64,000 bases of DNA from Hyaloperonospora brassicae (GCA_947650285.1 CANTFL010000389.1:124001-188000); one strand, 5' to 3'. Counted from the first letter of the stretch, positions 35,501 through 45,221 are shown. A program made the numbers and translations. The notes: generated from the letters alone by a model not told the origin.

Positions 35501-36360
35501 TGCATGAAACTTCTGACTATACAGTATATACCAAGTGTATGTTGAAGTTGTGTAGTCGATCTGTGCACTTTGCACTTTAATGTATAGAGAATACATTAGA
35601 CAGAATGTGTTCTGCAATATTACTTATTCATATACATATATATATAGACCGTGTCGTCGTATTCAGTCAGGTATGTCGTCGTGGTAAGTCTAACAAACAA
35701 TTCAGAGCAGTCATTTAACCCGATAATATTCCAACAGCGATACTGAAGATGGTTATATCGACCGTTGTTGATATTTGTAGACATCGCTTCCAGATTTCCT
35801 TGTATTTATGCACGAATTTGTGCTGTACGGCAGCCTCAAATCGATTATTGCAGCAATAGAATATTTGTCCATGGCTTCATCGTGGTAAGCGCGGCGTCCC
35901 GTCTAGCATACATGGCATCAAGGCGACAACGGACCATTCGTACGAAGTGGATATGACCAAGAAATTGAGCATCGTGAACTAGAAGGGTATTTGCACGTAT
36001 ACTCGTCTGTTACGCCAAAAAAACCTTGCCTCGCTTTTTTTATAAATCAAACCTTCGATGTGGTCTGCAAACGTAAACTCCAGCTTCTCTTGAAGACACC
36101 GTCGATACGACATGCGAACAGGGTCGCAACTCTTCGTGTTTGCGGTGACTTTGCGATCGTTTGGCACCACGATAGCTGTTTAAAAGCTATCTATGTCGTG
36201 TTGATATTATATGGGCTCGAATTGGAAGTAGAAGAAGTCTAAAAGCACGGATATGACAAATACTTACATTGATGCTGGTCAGTTTAGTCTACTTCACCTT
36301 GGCGGACGATGGTCATTTAAGAGCCTCCACTTCTACAAACATTTATGCATGCTGTTTCAA
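26539..36360. other. AT-rich gene desert
   Basis: Nearly 10 kb with no supportable gene. A short tandem repeat of GACTGAAGTC lies at about 27041-27062. A GC-richer patch at about 34705-35170 has an 8-bp hairpin (TAGTCTCG/CGAGACTA at about 34790-34812) and may be a decayed retroelement; I could not assign it. Otherwise I see nothing. Confidence 0.5.
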
Positions 36361-36549
36361 ATCCTTCATTTAACAAGGTTTAGGTGTCCTTTCATTTTTC
36401 CACACCATGACATCTATTAGTACCATCTGTAAGGCTTACAAGTAGGACATTTGTTGCTCCTATCAAAATACGCAGAATATAATAATGAGCTTGTATGCGC
36501 CACATTTGTTTTCATTTCCACATGAAGGGAATATGCAGGCTATGTAGTC

Positions 36550-36987
36550 TGTAATGGGGCACTGTTGACTACGTACTGGTTGACCAGTACCGAGTATACT
36601 TCCACTGACGACAGTGGTCGACAGTGCCCTGCTAGGTGTTGAAGGAACACATAGGAAGGAAAGGAGACTAAGTAGTCAGACTAGTCTCTTAATAAAAGAA
36701 AAATTTATTAATATAATTAAGTCCTATAACTTCTTGAGGCTTTGTTGTCCTGACTTAATTATACTAATGTAACTAAATGTATGATGACGTCTACTCACCA
36801 CCCATTGCGCGCGTCTAGCAGCGATTGGTGGGTTGATATCATCACGATATCAACCAATGAGTAGACCCTTCGGTCATCTCAACAATATCACCATGTCTGT
36901 GATATTGTTAAAAGAATATTCGACGTAATATTCTTTATTGTCAAATTGCTTTAATAACAATTTTTTGTAACGGGCTACCCCGTTACA
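36550..36987. repeat. Solo LTR inserted in arm 2, TSD TAGTC
   Basis: A 438-bp LTR, TGTAATGGGGCAC...CCCCGTTACA, flanked by the 5-bp direct repeat TAGTC (36545-36549 and 36988-36992). Arm 1 has an uninterrupted site here (near 14160-14170). It is related to, but clearly diverged from, the LTRs at 37650 and 45242. It keeps the same hairpins: GGTTGATATC/GATATCAACC, AACAATATCAC/GTGATATTGTT, AAAGAATATT/AATATTCTTT, and the terminal TGTAACGGG/CCCGTTACA. Confidence 0.9.
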
Positions 36988-37073
36988 TAGTCTCCCTCCA
37001 CATTTGGCCCATACAATTTGAGCAAAGCGTAGACGGTTTTAGCTCGTTGCCGCTTCCCTCATCATACCACCTC

Positions 37074-37550
37074 TGTAACGAGGCTTAGACGTTTGTGCTG
37101 ACGCACCACGAGCTGCCTTCACTGGCCACAGTGTGGGCAGGTGCCTTGAACCCCCACGTACACTGTGCGTGCAGAGCAAGGTGAGTCGGCTAAACGAACA
37201 CGCCTGGTATAAAGAAGAGCATAATTGCATATCATCTATAGAGTAAAAGTCTCATGCAATGTACCTCTTCTTTCTTCTTACTATGTAGCAACTATACTCT
37301 CGATAATCGATGCTGCTGCCAGCTCACCACACATTGCAGGCGTCTAATAGCGATTGTTGGTTTAGTTGGCTGACATAATGGCCTCTATTGACCAACGAGC
37401 AAAGCAGTGCCGTATATATTACCGTCTGACGGTAAGGTTCGTTCGACATTTACGAAGCAAAGTAAATTGTGGAGATATTATGAGGAGAGATACTGTTTCG
37501 ATCAACCCATTCTTGGCGTCAATGACATGTAACAGGCTCTCTCCGTTACA
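37074..37550 (+). repeat. Old solo LTR (arm 2 copy)
   Basis: The mirror copy of the 13603-14079 LTR; starts TGTAACGAGGCTTAG and ends CTCTCCGTTACA. Confidence 0.75.
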
Positions 37551-37649
37551 CATGCGATTGAACTGCCAACTGTAACGAAGCAAAATGGATGCAGTACTGA
37601 TGCGATTCGCTCATTCTCGAGTACGCCAATCCCGGTAGCACACCATACC

Positions 37650-38040
37650 TGTAACGGGGCACACCCTTGCGTAACTTAACGCAATGGATTGGGGTGCCCC
37701 GACGGACGTACACGTGGCAAGCGAGGAAGCGTAGGTAGGGTAAAAGTAGAACTGTTATATTAATAGAATTAAGTCTTTAAACTACTGTCTCTTCGTTTGA
37801 CTTAATTCAATTATACTAATATAACTGCATGTATGGTGACGTCTCGTCACCACTCATTTCGCGCGTCTTGCGGCGATTGGTGGGTTGATATCATCACGAT
37901 ATCAACCAATGAACAGACCTTTTGGTCGACCCTTCAATATCACCACTTTGGTGATATTGTTTAAAGAATATCCATCTTTATATTCTTTGTTGTCACTTTC
38001 CTTAAAGTGACAATTTCATGTAACGGGCTGCCCCGTTACA
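37650..38040 (-). repeat. 3' LTR of the gypsy element
   Basis: 391 bp with terminal TGTAACGGGGCA / TGCCCCGTTACA. Hairpins: TGGTGACG/CGTCACCA, GGTTGATATC/GATATCAACC (37883-37907), CAATATCACCA/TGGTGATATTG (37935-37959), AAAGAATAT/ATATTCTTT (37963-37988), TTGTCACTTT/AAAGTGACAA, and the terminal TGTAACGGG/CCCGTTACA (38019-38040). Confidence 0.95.
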
Positions 38041-38053
38041 TCACCCCCCTTAA
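38041..38053 (-). promoter_or_regulatory. Polypurine tract
   Basis: On the minus strand the bases directly before the 3' LTR read AAGGGGGGTGA, a purine run at the position expected for plus-strand priming. It fixes the orientation of the element. Confidence 0.75.
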
Positions 38054-38169
38054 CTGATAGTCACCGTGTGACTATTGAAATATGGAGGCCACCCGTTGGC
38101 CACCATTGGGACAGGGAGCACTTGTTGGGTACGTTCCATTCACTTTCCGCTTGACCTCGCATAGTTAAC

Positions 38170-39777
38170 ATGTCTATGCGAGGTGACTCAAGACCCACAC
38201 AGCCTGGTGCTGTGCAAGCCTCTGCGGCAGACGCTTCGTCGTCTGCCGCTTCTTCTTCGCCTGCAGCAACAGGTGCTGCAGGTGCACGCGGTATCACACC
38301 GCGTGCGCACGATGACCCTGATGTAGAGGTCATCTACTCTGGAGAGTCAGACGTGTCTGACTCGGGCAATGCTCCAGAGGCGTCTCGCTCACCGGCGACG
38401 CCTCAGTATTTGCCAAGACCACTGCCGAACGAACGGACTCGTGATTTGCATCACAGTCTGTTCGGCAGTGATGATGATGATCAGGGTGGTGAGGAATTCT
38501 ATTCCTCACCACCACCGGCTCGTGCGTCTTCGCACGAGCGTGATGACGATGGCGCGAGCCGTCGTCAATCTGGGAGCCGTGGTACCGACAAGGGTACCAC
38601 TGTGAAGCGTGATGAGTTGAAGCCGTGGCGTTTGCCCGAACGGCTCATCAATAGCCTGTCTCACGAGACAGGCCAACACCATCGAATACCCTTATTCGAT
38701 GCAACCGAGCTTCACGGCTTGAGCTCCAGCGCGAAGAACTTTCGCGCTGAGGAAGACTTTTATCTCGATGTCTTCCTTAGACATCGATGGTACAACAGCA
38801 ACCAAAAGCGTGACAAAAAATCGCTTTTGGCTGCGTGGAACGCGTTCGTCCAAAACGTAAAGAATTTTGGACGAGAAGGGTGGCTCAAGAAACTTGAGGC
38901 GACACGCCTCAGGTTCGAAAGGCGAACGCCAACCGGTGCTAGGTACCAATTGCATTGTTTATCGAGTGAGGCAGGCATTCCTTGCCTCACATGGGGAGAC
39001 CCTTGTGCGAGTTGTGTTGACAACTCGCAGCGTGCACATAGGGATGTGTACTCCCTAGATTCGCCCTGGGGAAGGGCACACATCTCGGCTGAGATGCGTG
39101 ACGCGATTGCAAACTTGCAATCCGTCTACAAGCGCCTAGAGCGCGTGTTTACCGATGGGCCACATGACTCATCGGATGGGTCTCGTCATACTGGAGGACG
39201 AGACCTTCAACATCCATCAACAGCTGAGAGCGGGGCTCTCAGCTGTTCCAAGAGGGTATCAACCCCCGCCACTGGACGAGGTAGCTCGTCCTTGATCCTG
39301 AATCGTCACGGTGATTCAAGATACGCTCCACTAGAAAGCGTTGACCACCGTGAGCATCCACCAAAGGATGTGGTGGAGGAGGAAAGACCTCCTCCAGATG
39401 ATTCGGTTCACCATCTCGACCATTACGAGATGGATCGCGCAATCGATGAATTGCGCGATGACTTGAAGCACGAGCGCGACCGGCGCTACGCTTTGACCGA
39501 CACCGTGCGGAAGAACCGCAAGGATCACGAGGCTGATCGGGCGAGGGATCGCGCCGATTATGCCACGGCGCAGCTTCAGGTCGAGCGGGATGTCCGCTCC
39601 CTATTCGGCGAGCTGGCGACAGCTCGCGGGGAGATATCTCGGTTGAGTACCGAGGTATCGTATCTGCGCTACCAGTCGGATCGTCTGGAGCGCGAACGCA
39701 AGAACTTGATGGATGTTCTTGAACGTGGGGGCTATATTCACCGGAAGAAGAAGGCTCGTACTGACAGTACGACCTAA
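38170..39777 (+). CDS. Antisense accessory ORF of the gypsy element
   Basis: An intact 535-codon ORF on the strand opposite to gag-pol, between the pol 3' end and the 3' LTR, overlapping the pol 3' segment at 39239-39777. The N-terminal 130 residues are Ala/Ser/Pro/Asp-rich. A central compact part (about residues 170-300: FYLDVFLRHRWYNSNQKRDK, WGDPCASC) may be a folded domain. The C-terminal 120 residues are a charged coiled coil (EMDRAIDELRDDLKHERDRR, RSLFGELATARGEISRLSTE). I do not recognise the family. It could be transcribed from the 3' LTR reading inward. Its DNA has as many hairpins as gag-pol. Alternatively it may be an ORF kept open only by pol, but about 1 kb of it lies outside pol. 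Confidence 0.7.
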   Translation: MSMRGDSRPTQPGAVQASAADASSSAASSSPAATGAAGARGITPRAHDDPDVEVIYSGESDVSDSGNAPEASRSPATPQYLPRPLPNERTRDLHHSLFGSDDDDQGGEEFYSSPPPARASSHERDDDGASRRQSGSRGTDKGTTVKRDELKPWRLPERLINSLSHETGQHHRIPLFDATELHGLSSSAKNFRAEEDFYLDVFLRHRWYNSNQKRDKKSLLAAWNAFVQNVKNFGREGWLKKLEATRLRFERRTPTGARYQLHCLSSEAGIPCLTWGDPCASCVDNSQRAHRDVYSLDSPWGRAHISAEMRDAIANLQSVYKRLERVFTDGPHDSSDGSRHTGGRDLQHPSTAESGALSCSKRVSTPATGRGSSSLILNRHGDSRYAPLESVDHREHPPKDVVEEERPPPDDSVHHLDHYEMDRAIDELRDDLKHERDRRYALTDTVRKNRKDHEADRARDRADYATAQLQVERDVRSLFGELATARGEISRLSTEVSYLRYQSDRLERERKNLMDVLERGGYIHRKKKARTDSTT

Positions 39778-40381
39778 GCCTCCCCACGTAAAACGTAGGA
39801 TGCGTGCGCATCCTACGTGGCAATTCGAGTGTGTATGCATTGCCCTTGCGATGCAACACTCGAAATGGCCCAATGTATTTCGGCAGTAGTTTACTACTGC
39901 CGACACTAGTGACTGCATGTCCAGGTAAGTTTACCGTAGACAGTAGTACTAGGTCGTTAACCTTAAATGAAAGAACATTTGCTCTTCCATTCTTGTCTGC
40001 GTTCCGTTTCTGACGGTCCACCGCATTTGCGATGGAGTCCTGAACGAAACGGACTACCGCTTCTCGAGTCAGCAGGAAGTTCTCTGCTGACTCTTTGTTT
40101 TGTCTGGCAGTGCGCTTCGTGCGCACTGCTAAGAGATTGCTCTCTTCTTCAGCGAGGTTGTCTTCTTCCTTGCTGACATAATCGTTGGCGATGCTGAATA
40201 TACCAGCATCGTCATCATCATCCGAATCAAAAATAGCGTCGTCGCTATTATTGAGATGATCTTCTTCATCGATGTCGACTTGATCGACATCGGCATCATA
40301 CGTGACGACGTTTGCGTCGACACATGATGAGCAAGAGCCAAAACGGTTTTTGCTCGAGCGAGTCCCTCCCCCCTTATCCAA
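39239..40381 (-). CDS. pol: gypsy pol, 3' segment (integrase end and chromodomain)
   Basis: This continues pol after a one-base frameshift at the G run near 40370-40376. It holds an acidic stretch not typical of integrases (DEEDHLNNSDDAIFDSDDDDD), then the integrase C-terminal part (FKVNDLVLLSTVNLPG, KLLPKYIGPFRVLHRKGNAYTL, HPTFYVGRLRSY), a Pro/Arg linker and a chromodomain (RFLVERILNHRDDSG, YLVQWRGLIPSWNS). The chromodomain stops right after SWNS, before the last helix that is usual in chromoviruses. The last 540 bp are also coding on the other strand. Confidence 0.85.
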   Translation of the reverse strand: MDKGGGTRSSKNRFGSCSSCVDANVVTYDADVDQVDIDEEDHLNNSDDAIFDSDDDDDAGIFSIANDYVSKEEDNLAEEESNLLAVRTKRTARQNKESAENFLLTREAVVRFVQDSIANAVDRQKRNADKNGRANVLSFKVNDLVLLSTVNLPGHAVTSVGSSKLLPKYIGPFRVLHRKGNAYTLELPRRMRTHPTFYVGRLRSYCQYEPSSSGEYSPHVQEHPSSSCVRAPDDPTGSADTIPRYSTEISPRELSPARRIGSGHPARPEAAPWHNRRDPSPDQPRDPCGSSARCRSKRSAGRARASSHRAIHRLRDPSRNGRDGEPNHLEEVFPPPPHPLVDAHGGQRFLVERILNHRDDSGSRTSYLVQWRGLIPSWNS

Positions 40382-43300
40382 GAGTCACACTCTATAAGGG
40401 TGGGCACTCGTGGATGGCGTAGGCCATTCACGTAAAACGGTGTGTGCTGTGTGGAAGCATGCACCGAATTATTGATGGCGAATTCCACCATTGGAAGGAA
40501 TTCGCTCCAACTCGGAAACGAGTGGACATATCCTCGAAGGATCTCTTCGAGGACACGGTTCGCACGTTCCGTCTGACCATCTGTTTCGGGATGGTCAGAA
40601 GTGGACATCTTCAATCGTGTTCCGAGAGTACGGAACACGGTTTGCCAAAATTCCGCCGTGAACCGAGGGTCACGGTCGGATACGAGTTCACGGGGTAACC
40701 CGTGGAGTCTAAAGACCGTGTCTAAAAAGACACGAGCACAACCTTGAGCCTTGATTGACTCAGGGACAGCAGCAAGATGGACCATCTTGCTAAACCGGTC
40801 AACAAACACAAGAATACCATTATTCTTGTGAGCGTCTTCGGGAAACCCGAAGACGAAGTCCATTGAAACGGACTGCCAGCACTCTGTCGGAACAGGCAGA
40901 GGCTGCAATGGCGCACGGGATGAAGGACTAGGCTTCACCCGTTGACAAACCTCGCAAGCACGTATGTACTTGCGAACAAACTGATACTGGCGGGGCCAGT
41001 AAAAGTCGCGACTTACCGTGAGGTAAGTCTTTTCTCTACCACGATGGCCGCTTGTTGGGGCATCGTGACACTCATACATGATGCGCAAACGCAAATCATG
41101 ATGAGCGGGTACGACGACACGAGGCGTGTCGTCGGCAACAGCTGTATAGTACAGCAATCCGTTGCGTGTACTATACCGATCCGATGAGGATCGGTACAAA
41201 GCCGGTAAATCCCTCATGGATTTACTGGATGGATTCACCAGATGATCCATCAATCGCAGAAGATCCTTATCTTCCGCGTATGCCTTTCGTACGTCGTCAA
41301 GTAGACTTGACGACGGGACACTGACTGACAGTGTCGCAACAGTGGGCTTATCCTCACTGTTGGATTGTGCGTCCGGCTCGAAATCGGGCCGGCGCGAAAG
41401 AGCATCCGCGACGACATTGAGTCGTCCCGGTTTATACTCCACGGATAAGTTATACTCCGCGAAGAAAGACAGCCACCTCGCCATTCTTTGCGAGAGGTGC
41501 GGGCTGTTTACGGCCGTGCGTAATGACGCATGGTCCGTGTAGACAACAAACGGTCTATCTCCCAGGAGATAGACGCGAAACTTAGCCAGTGCGTATTTCA
41601 TGGCAAGGAGTTCCTTGTCATGCACTGGGTAATTACGCTCAGCTGCTTGCAGCTGACGCGACTGATAACAGATGACGCGCTCCGCGCCATCTGCATCGAA
41701 CTGCATTAACGCACAGTCGATTGCGAAATCGCTGGCGTCACAGACCACATGAAATGGTCTGTCCTGATCTGCAATCGCCAAGATCGGCGATTGCATCAAG
41801 CTTTGCTTGATACCTTCAAAGGAACGCTGGCACTCAGCGTTCCATGACCACTTGACATTTTTCTTGAGCAAGCAAGAAAGATGAACAGTCATCTCGGCGT
41901 AGTTGCGCGAGTACTTGTGCAAGTACGCCGCAAGACCAAGGAACTTCCTTAGTCCCTTGACATCGACTGGCACTGGCCAGTCGGTGATCGCCTTTATCTT
42001 TTCGGGATCAGGGCGTACGCCGTGTTTACCCACGATGCACCCAAGAAGTGGTATTTCGCTAGCCGCGAATATACACTTCTTGAGGTTGGCGTACAACTTA
42101 TACTTGCGCATAAGTTGAACAACCTGACGAACGTGAGTTCTGTGAACTTCAACGTCCGTCTTTCCGTCCATAGCCCGGCTATGGACGAACACATCGTCGA
42201 AGTAACTCGGTGCGAAGTCTCGCACCGGTCTCAACAGATTTGTGACACATCTGTTGAATGTTGCAGGGGCATTACTCAGCCCCTGTGGCATCACTAGCCA
42301 CTCCCACAGCAACCCGCTGGGGGTGCTAACTGCCGTGAACGGGATGTACCGTTCACGCATCAGGATCTGATAGAATCCATCCATCAGATCCATGGACGAA
42401 AAGATGGTACTCTTTGACATACCATCTATGATTACGTCCTTCCTCGGTATCGGCGTCTGAGCCGGTACCGTTGCAGCATTCAATTTGTTGAATGCGTGCA
42501 CTATCCGCCACCCTCCTGTGGCCTTTCGCACACAGAAGGTCGGAGAGCTGTGAGGGGATGTTGATTCCCTCACATGGCCCGCTGCTAAGCGATCGGCAAA
42601 GAACTTGTCGATCGCTAGTACTTGTTCACGAGGCAGTGGCCACTGCTTCATGACACAGTACTTCGAGCCCGGTTTGAGCTCGATCTCGTGTCGAGTGCCT
42701 TTGTCCTTAGGCAACTCGCTAGGTACGGATTCAGGGAACACATCCCTGAATTCGATCAAATCCTTATACAAAGGATTTGCCTGAAGTGACTCCCAGGATT
42801 GAGACGTGTATCGCTCAATCCGAGTCTTCTCATCGAGGACACTTTCGTCCATCGATGAGCTGCTGAGAACCCGTTCGTTTTCAGCAAATACTGTTGCCGA
42901 CCGAATGTCGGTCACATACTCGTCCTCTGTGACGAGTATGCAGATCTGCTTGACTTTGCCACTACGCAGATCACGCAAGAACCGTTTCGGTTCTAGCGTT
43001 GGCAACTGAGTTATCTCCGAAGTCAACTTCGGAGGCACAATCAGATCAAGCGTATAAGCGCCTACGCTTGATCCGTCATTAACCAAGACGTTCAACGTCT
43101 CGGTTTCTTCCTGGGAACTTGCTTCCACAGGTTGCTGAGGGCCTAATTCCTCAGCAAGCGACTCTTGAGGAATTCCATCCTCAAGTACGTGGGGACTTAT
43201 TCCCTCGACGTCTTTCGACTGTGGCTGTGCAACCACAGTCAGGAACCGATCCTCTACGGTCGACTCTCCAGTCGACCTAGGATTTTCATGTTGCCCCTTG

Positions 43301-43992
43301 GGGGCAACAGATTTCTTTCTTCTAAGATGCTGCCCGCAAGGCATGCATCCATGTCCCGGTCCACTCGACTTATTCGAGTGGTGGACCTTCGGCGCAGCCT
43401 GTACATCTGTACAGCCGCCGGGAGCTTGCTCCACAGTGTAGTGATCAACTACACTGTGATCTTGTGCAGTCGTGCTAACGACCGTACTGCAAGTGAGGCC
43501 ATCGCACTCACTCGCAGAACATCCACACGCTTGTGGACGCTCCAAGATGTTCATCAGATGGCCATCTGATGAACAAGCGGCAGGCATCTTCACGGATCGA
43601 TGCTGCCAGCTCACCCTTGGCTCGTACTTTCTGAGCCAAGGTAATCCCAGGATGACATCGAATTTGTCATTCAGATCTAGTACGATGAAGTCTTCATCGT
43701 ACTGCTCGCCCTCTAACGTGTAGTGGATTCCTACTACACGTTTCTCAACGGTTATCGATGCGCCTGTTGCAAGGCGCACCGTCATCCTTGTGAGGGGAAT
43801 GTCGCGCTCAACGAACTTGAGCCTACGACCCTCTAGTGACTGGCGACGAACAAAGTTGTTCGACGCCCCACAGTCTACTAGGGCACGAAGCGACAAATCA
43901 TTTGTCGCTTCCAACTTCAAGGTGATGAGCGAAACGTCATCACCAGGTGCAGAGACACACAATGATTGTGTATCTGGAGCAACTTTCGTCAA
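40129..43992 (-). CDS. pol: gypsy pol (protease, RT, RNase H, integrase)
   Basis: The ORF is open upstream of 43992 into the gag overlap, in the -1 frame relative to gag, so expression by frameshifting is likely (see 44024-44064). Aspartic protease at residues 40-44 (DCGAS); reverse transcriptase with YFDDV at 597-601; RNase H with FHVVCDASDFAID and YTDHASL and NVVADALSRR; integrase zinc finger (HDAPTSGHRGREK, CEVCQR) and core with Asp1045 in MDFVFG, SDRDPRF and QTERANRVLEE. The order protease-RT-RNaseH-IN and the later chromodomain place it in Ty3/gypsy chromoviruses. After WIRGEG the frame leaves the conserved path and its last 45 or so residues are out of frame. Confidence 0.93.
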   Translation of the reverse strand: MTKVAPDTQSLCVSAPGDDVSLITLKLEATNDLSLRALVDCGASNNFVRRQSLEGRRLKFVERDIPLTRMTVRLATGASITVEKRVVGIHYTLEGEQYDEDFIVLDLNDKFDVILGLPWLRKYEPRVSWQHRSVKMPAACSSDGHLMNILERPQACGCSASECDGLTCSTVVSTTAQDHSVVDHYTVEQAPGGCTDVQAAPKVHHSNKSSGPGHGCMPCGQHLRRKKSVAPKGQHENPRSTGESTVEDRFLTVVAQPQSKDVEGISPHVLEDGIPQESLAEELGPQQPVEASSQEETETLNVLVNDGSSVGAYTLDLIVPPKLTSEITQLPTLEPKRFLRDLRSGKVKQICILVTEDEYVTDIRSATVFAENERVLSSSSMDESVLDEKTRIERYTSQSWESLQANPLYKDLIEFRDVFPESVPSELPKDKGTRHEIELKPGSKYCVMKQWPLPREQVLAIDKFFADRLAAGHVRESTSPHSSPTFCVRKATGGWRIVHAFNKLNAATVPAQTPIPRKDVIIDGMSKSTIFSSMDLMDGFYQILMRERYIPFTAVSTPSGLLWEWLVMPQGLSNAPATFNRCVTNLLRPVRDFAPSYFDDVFVHSRAMDGKTDVEVHRTHVRQVVQLMRKYKLYANLKKCIFAASEIPLLGCIVGKHGVRPDPEKIKAITDWPVPVDVKGLRKFLGLAAYLHKYSRNYAEMTVHLSCLLKKNVKWSWNAECQRSFEGIKQSLMQSPILAIADQDRPFHVVCDASDFAIDCALMQFDADGAERVICYQSRQLQAAERNYPVHDKELLAMKYALAKFRVYLLGDRPFVVYTDHASLRTAVNSPHLSQRMARWLSFFAEYNLSVEYKPGRLNVVADALSRRPDFEPDAQSNSEDKPTVATLSVSVPSSSLLDDVRKAYAEDKDLLRLMDHLVNPSSKSMRDLPALYRSSSDRYSTRNGLLYYTAVADDTPRVVVPAHHDLRLRIMYECHDAPTSGHRGREKTYLTVSRDFYWPRQYQFVRKYIRACEVCQRVKPSPSSRAPLQPLPVPTECWQSVSMDFVFGFPEDAHKNNGILVFVDRFSKMVHLAAVPESIKAQGCARVFLDTVFRLHGLPRELVSDRDPRFTAEFWQTVFRTLGTRLKMSTSDHPETDGQTERANRVLEEILRGYVHSFPSWSEFLPMVEFAINNSVHASTQHTPFYVNGLRHPRVPTLIECDSWIRGEGLARAKTVLALAHHVSTQTSSRMMPMSIKSTSMKKIISIIATTLFLIRMMMTMLVYSASPTIMSARKKTTSLKKRAIS

Positions 43993-44023
43993 GAGATTTG
44001 CAAATTCTCTTGAGGTTGCTGGA

Positions 44024-44064
44024 TCAGTAGGGCGCTCCGCCCCTACTGACCCCGACCATTTTTT
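44024..44064 (-). promoter_or_regulatory. -1 ribosomal frameshift signal, gag to pol
   Basis: On the minus strand the zero-frame codons TCA AAA AAT contain the slippery heptamer A AAA AAT (44064-44058). Eight bases later starts a 9-bp stem (TCAGTAGGG with CCCTACTGA; 44041-44049 and 44024-44032; the gag TAG at 44045-44043 lies within it). pol is open in the -1 frame across this point. This is the textbook geometry; because stems are everywhere in this element, the stem alone would not be convincing. Confidence 0.7.
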
Positions 44065-45197
44065 GATGGTCCGTCTCGCTGTTGCGGCTTCGCAACAGCG
44101 CTGGACCCACGACCATTGCCCTTTCTGGCGAATGGTCGTCCATTTCGCTCAGTACTGTTTGGTACTGGGCGTGGAGCACTACACTCGTATGCGTAGTGCC
44201 CTAACTTCTGACAGCGATTGCACCTCTGCAATCGCTTGTTGTTTGTAGAGCGAGGTCTCTCGCTCTCAACATAGCAGAGGTCCATTGGTTCTGGACCTCC
44301 GATCTCTTGTCGTCTCGGTGGACGGTAAGAGTTTGAGCTAGCATGAGCCTGTCTCATGCTAAAGTCTTCCTGTTCCGCGGCTGATATCGCTTCTTCTAGC
44401 GTATTCAGCTCAAGGCGGAACAGATGGCTCCTGACGGGCCCTTCTGCGAGCCCTTGCATGAACACCGTAATCAACGTGTGTTCATGTACTGGGTTGGCAG
44501 TTATACTACTCGCAAGGAGTCGTATATGTTGTGCGTAAGCGTGCACATCACGCTTACCCTGCTTGAGTTTCAGGAGCTCTGAACGAGCCCTGAACTCAGC
44601 ACGTGGCGGCTCAAACGTTTGTCTGAGCCGGGACTTGAAGTCATCTAGCGACCTAAACACGTTTGGGTCGCTACTCTCGAGTCCCAGGGACCAAGTTTTG
44701 GCACGCCCTGCCAAGTGGGTCTGAGCAAATGTGAGTTTCATTTGCTCATCTTCGACGCGACGAGCCCTTAGGGCTCTGTCGAGTTCGACAAACCATAGTA
44801 ACAGGGAGTCCTCCGGGACTCCACTGTACTTGGAGATGTCAACTTTCATGACTTCGGGACGACGCGCATGCGCCGTCCCGCCCACAGCAGCATGGAATTG
44901 CTGCTGTCTCAACAGCTCCGTCTGTTGAGCACCGAGTTCTCTCAACTGCTCGGCCTGTTGAGAGCCTTGCTGGTGAAGCAAGGCTACTTTCTCCCTCTCG
45001 AGAGCAAGTTCATTCTGAATGAACTTGGCAATAGCGGCATGTTGTTGGTCTCTGTCTAGAGACTCCAACATGGCGCCGATGGCGAGTTCGCCTACAATAG
45101 AACTCATTCGTTCTACCGCACCCCATTCGATGTCACTCAAATGGGTAAACCCTTCACGCGTGGCGTGAAAGGTGTCTTCTTCATCCAACATGTTCAT
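44043..45197 (-). CDS. gag: gypsy gag
   Basis: A 384-aa capsid/nucleocapsid protein. It has an N-terminal coiled coil rich in Gln/Leu (residues about 65-100), then a retrotransposon capsid domain (PEVMKVDISKYSGVPEDSLL, FAQTHLAGRAKTW, DDFKSRLRQTFEPPRAEFRA, LKLKQGKRDVHAYAQHIRLL, FMQGLAEGPVRSHLF), and a CCHC zinc knuckle (CNRCQKLGHYAYEC), ending in a basic Gly/Arg tail. The knuckle should bind element RNA during particle assembly. The reading frame is intact. Confidence 0.93.
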   Translation of the reverse strand: MNMLDEEDTFHATREGFTHLSDIEWGAVERMSSIVGELAIGAMLESLDRDQQHAAIAKFIQNELALEREKVALLHQQGSQQAEQLRELGAQQTELLRQQQFHAAVGGTAHARRPEVMKVDISKYSGVPEDSLLLWFVELDRALRARRVEDEQMKLTFAQTHLAGRAKTWSLGLESSDPNVFRSLDDFKSRLRQTFEPPRAEFRARSELLKLKQGKRDVHAYAQHIRLLASSITANPVHEHTLITVFMQGLAEGPVRSHLFRLELNTLEEAISAAEQEDFSMRQAHASSNSYRPPRRQEIGGPEPMDLCYVESERPRSTNNKRLQRCNRCQKLGHYAYECSAPRPVPNSTERNGRPFARKGNGRGSSAVAKPQQRDGPSKNGRGQ

Positions 45198-45221
45198 GTT
45201 GGATGATGTGGTCCTTGGAAG

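Noticed and set aside
26539..36360. Short ORFs of 60-108 codons in the AT-rich desert
   Set aside because: Length and composition fit chance; no signal peptide, domain or repeat supported.
40441..43992. Several plus-strand ORFs of 60-135 codons across pol
   Set aside because: They are antisense shadows of pol; unlike 38170-39777, none extends beyond it.
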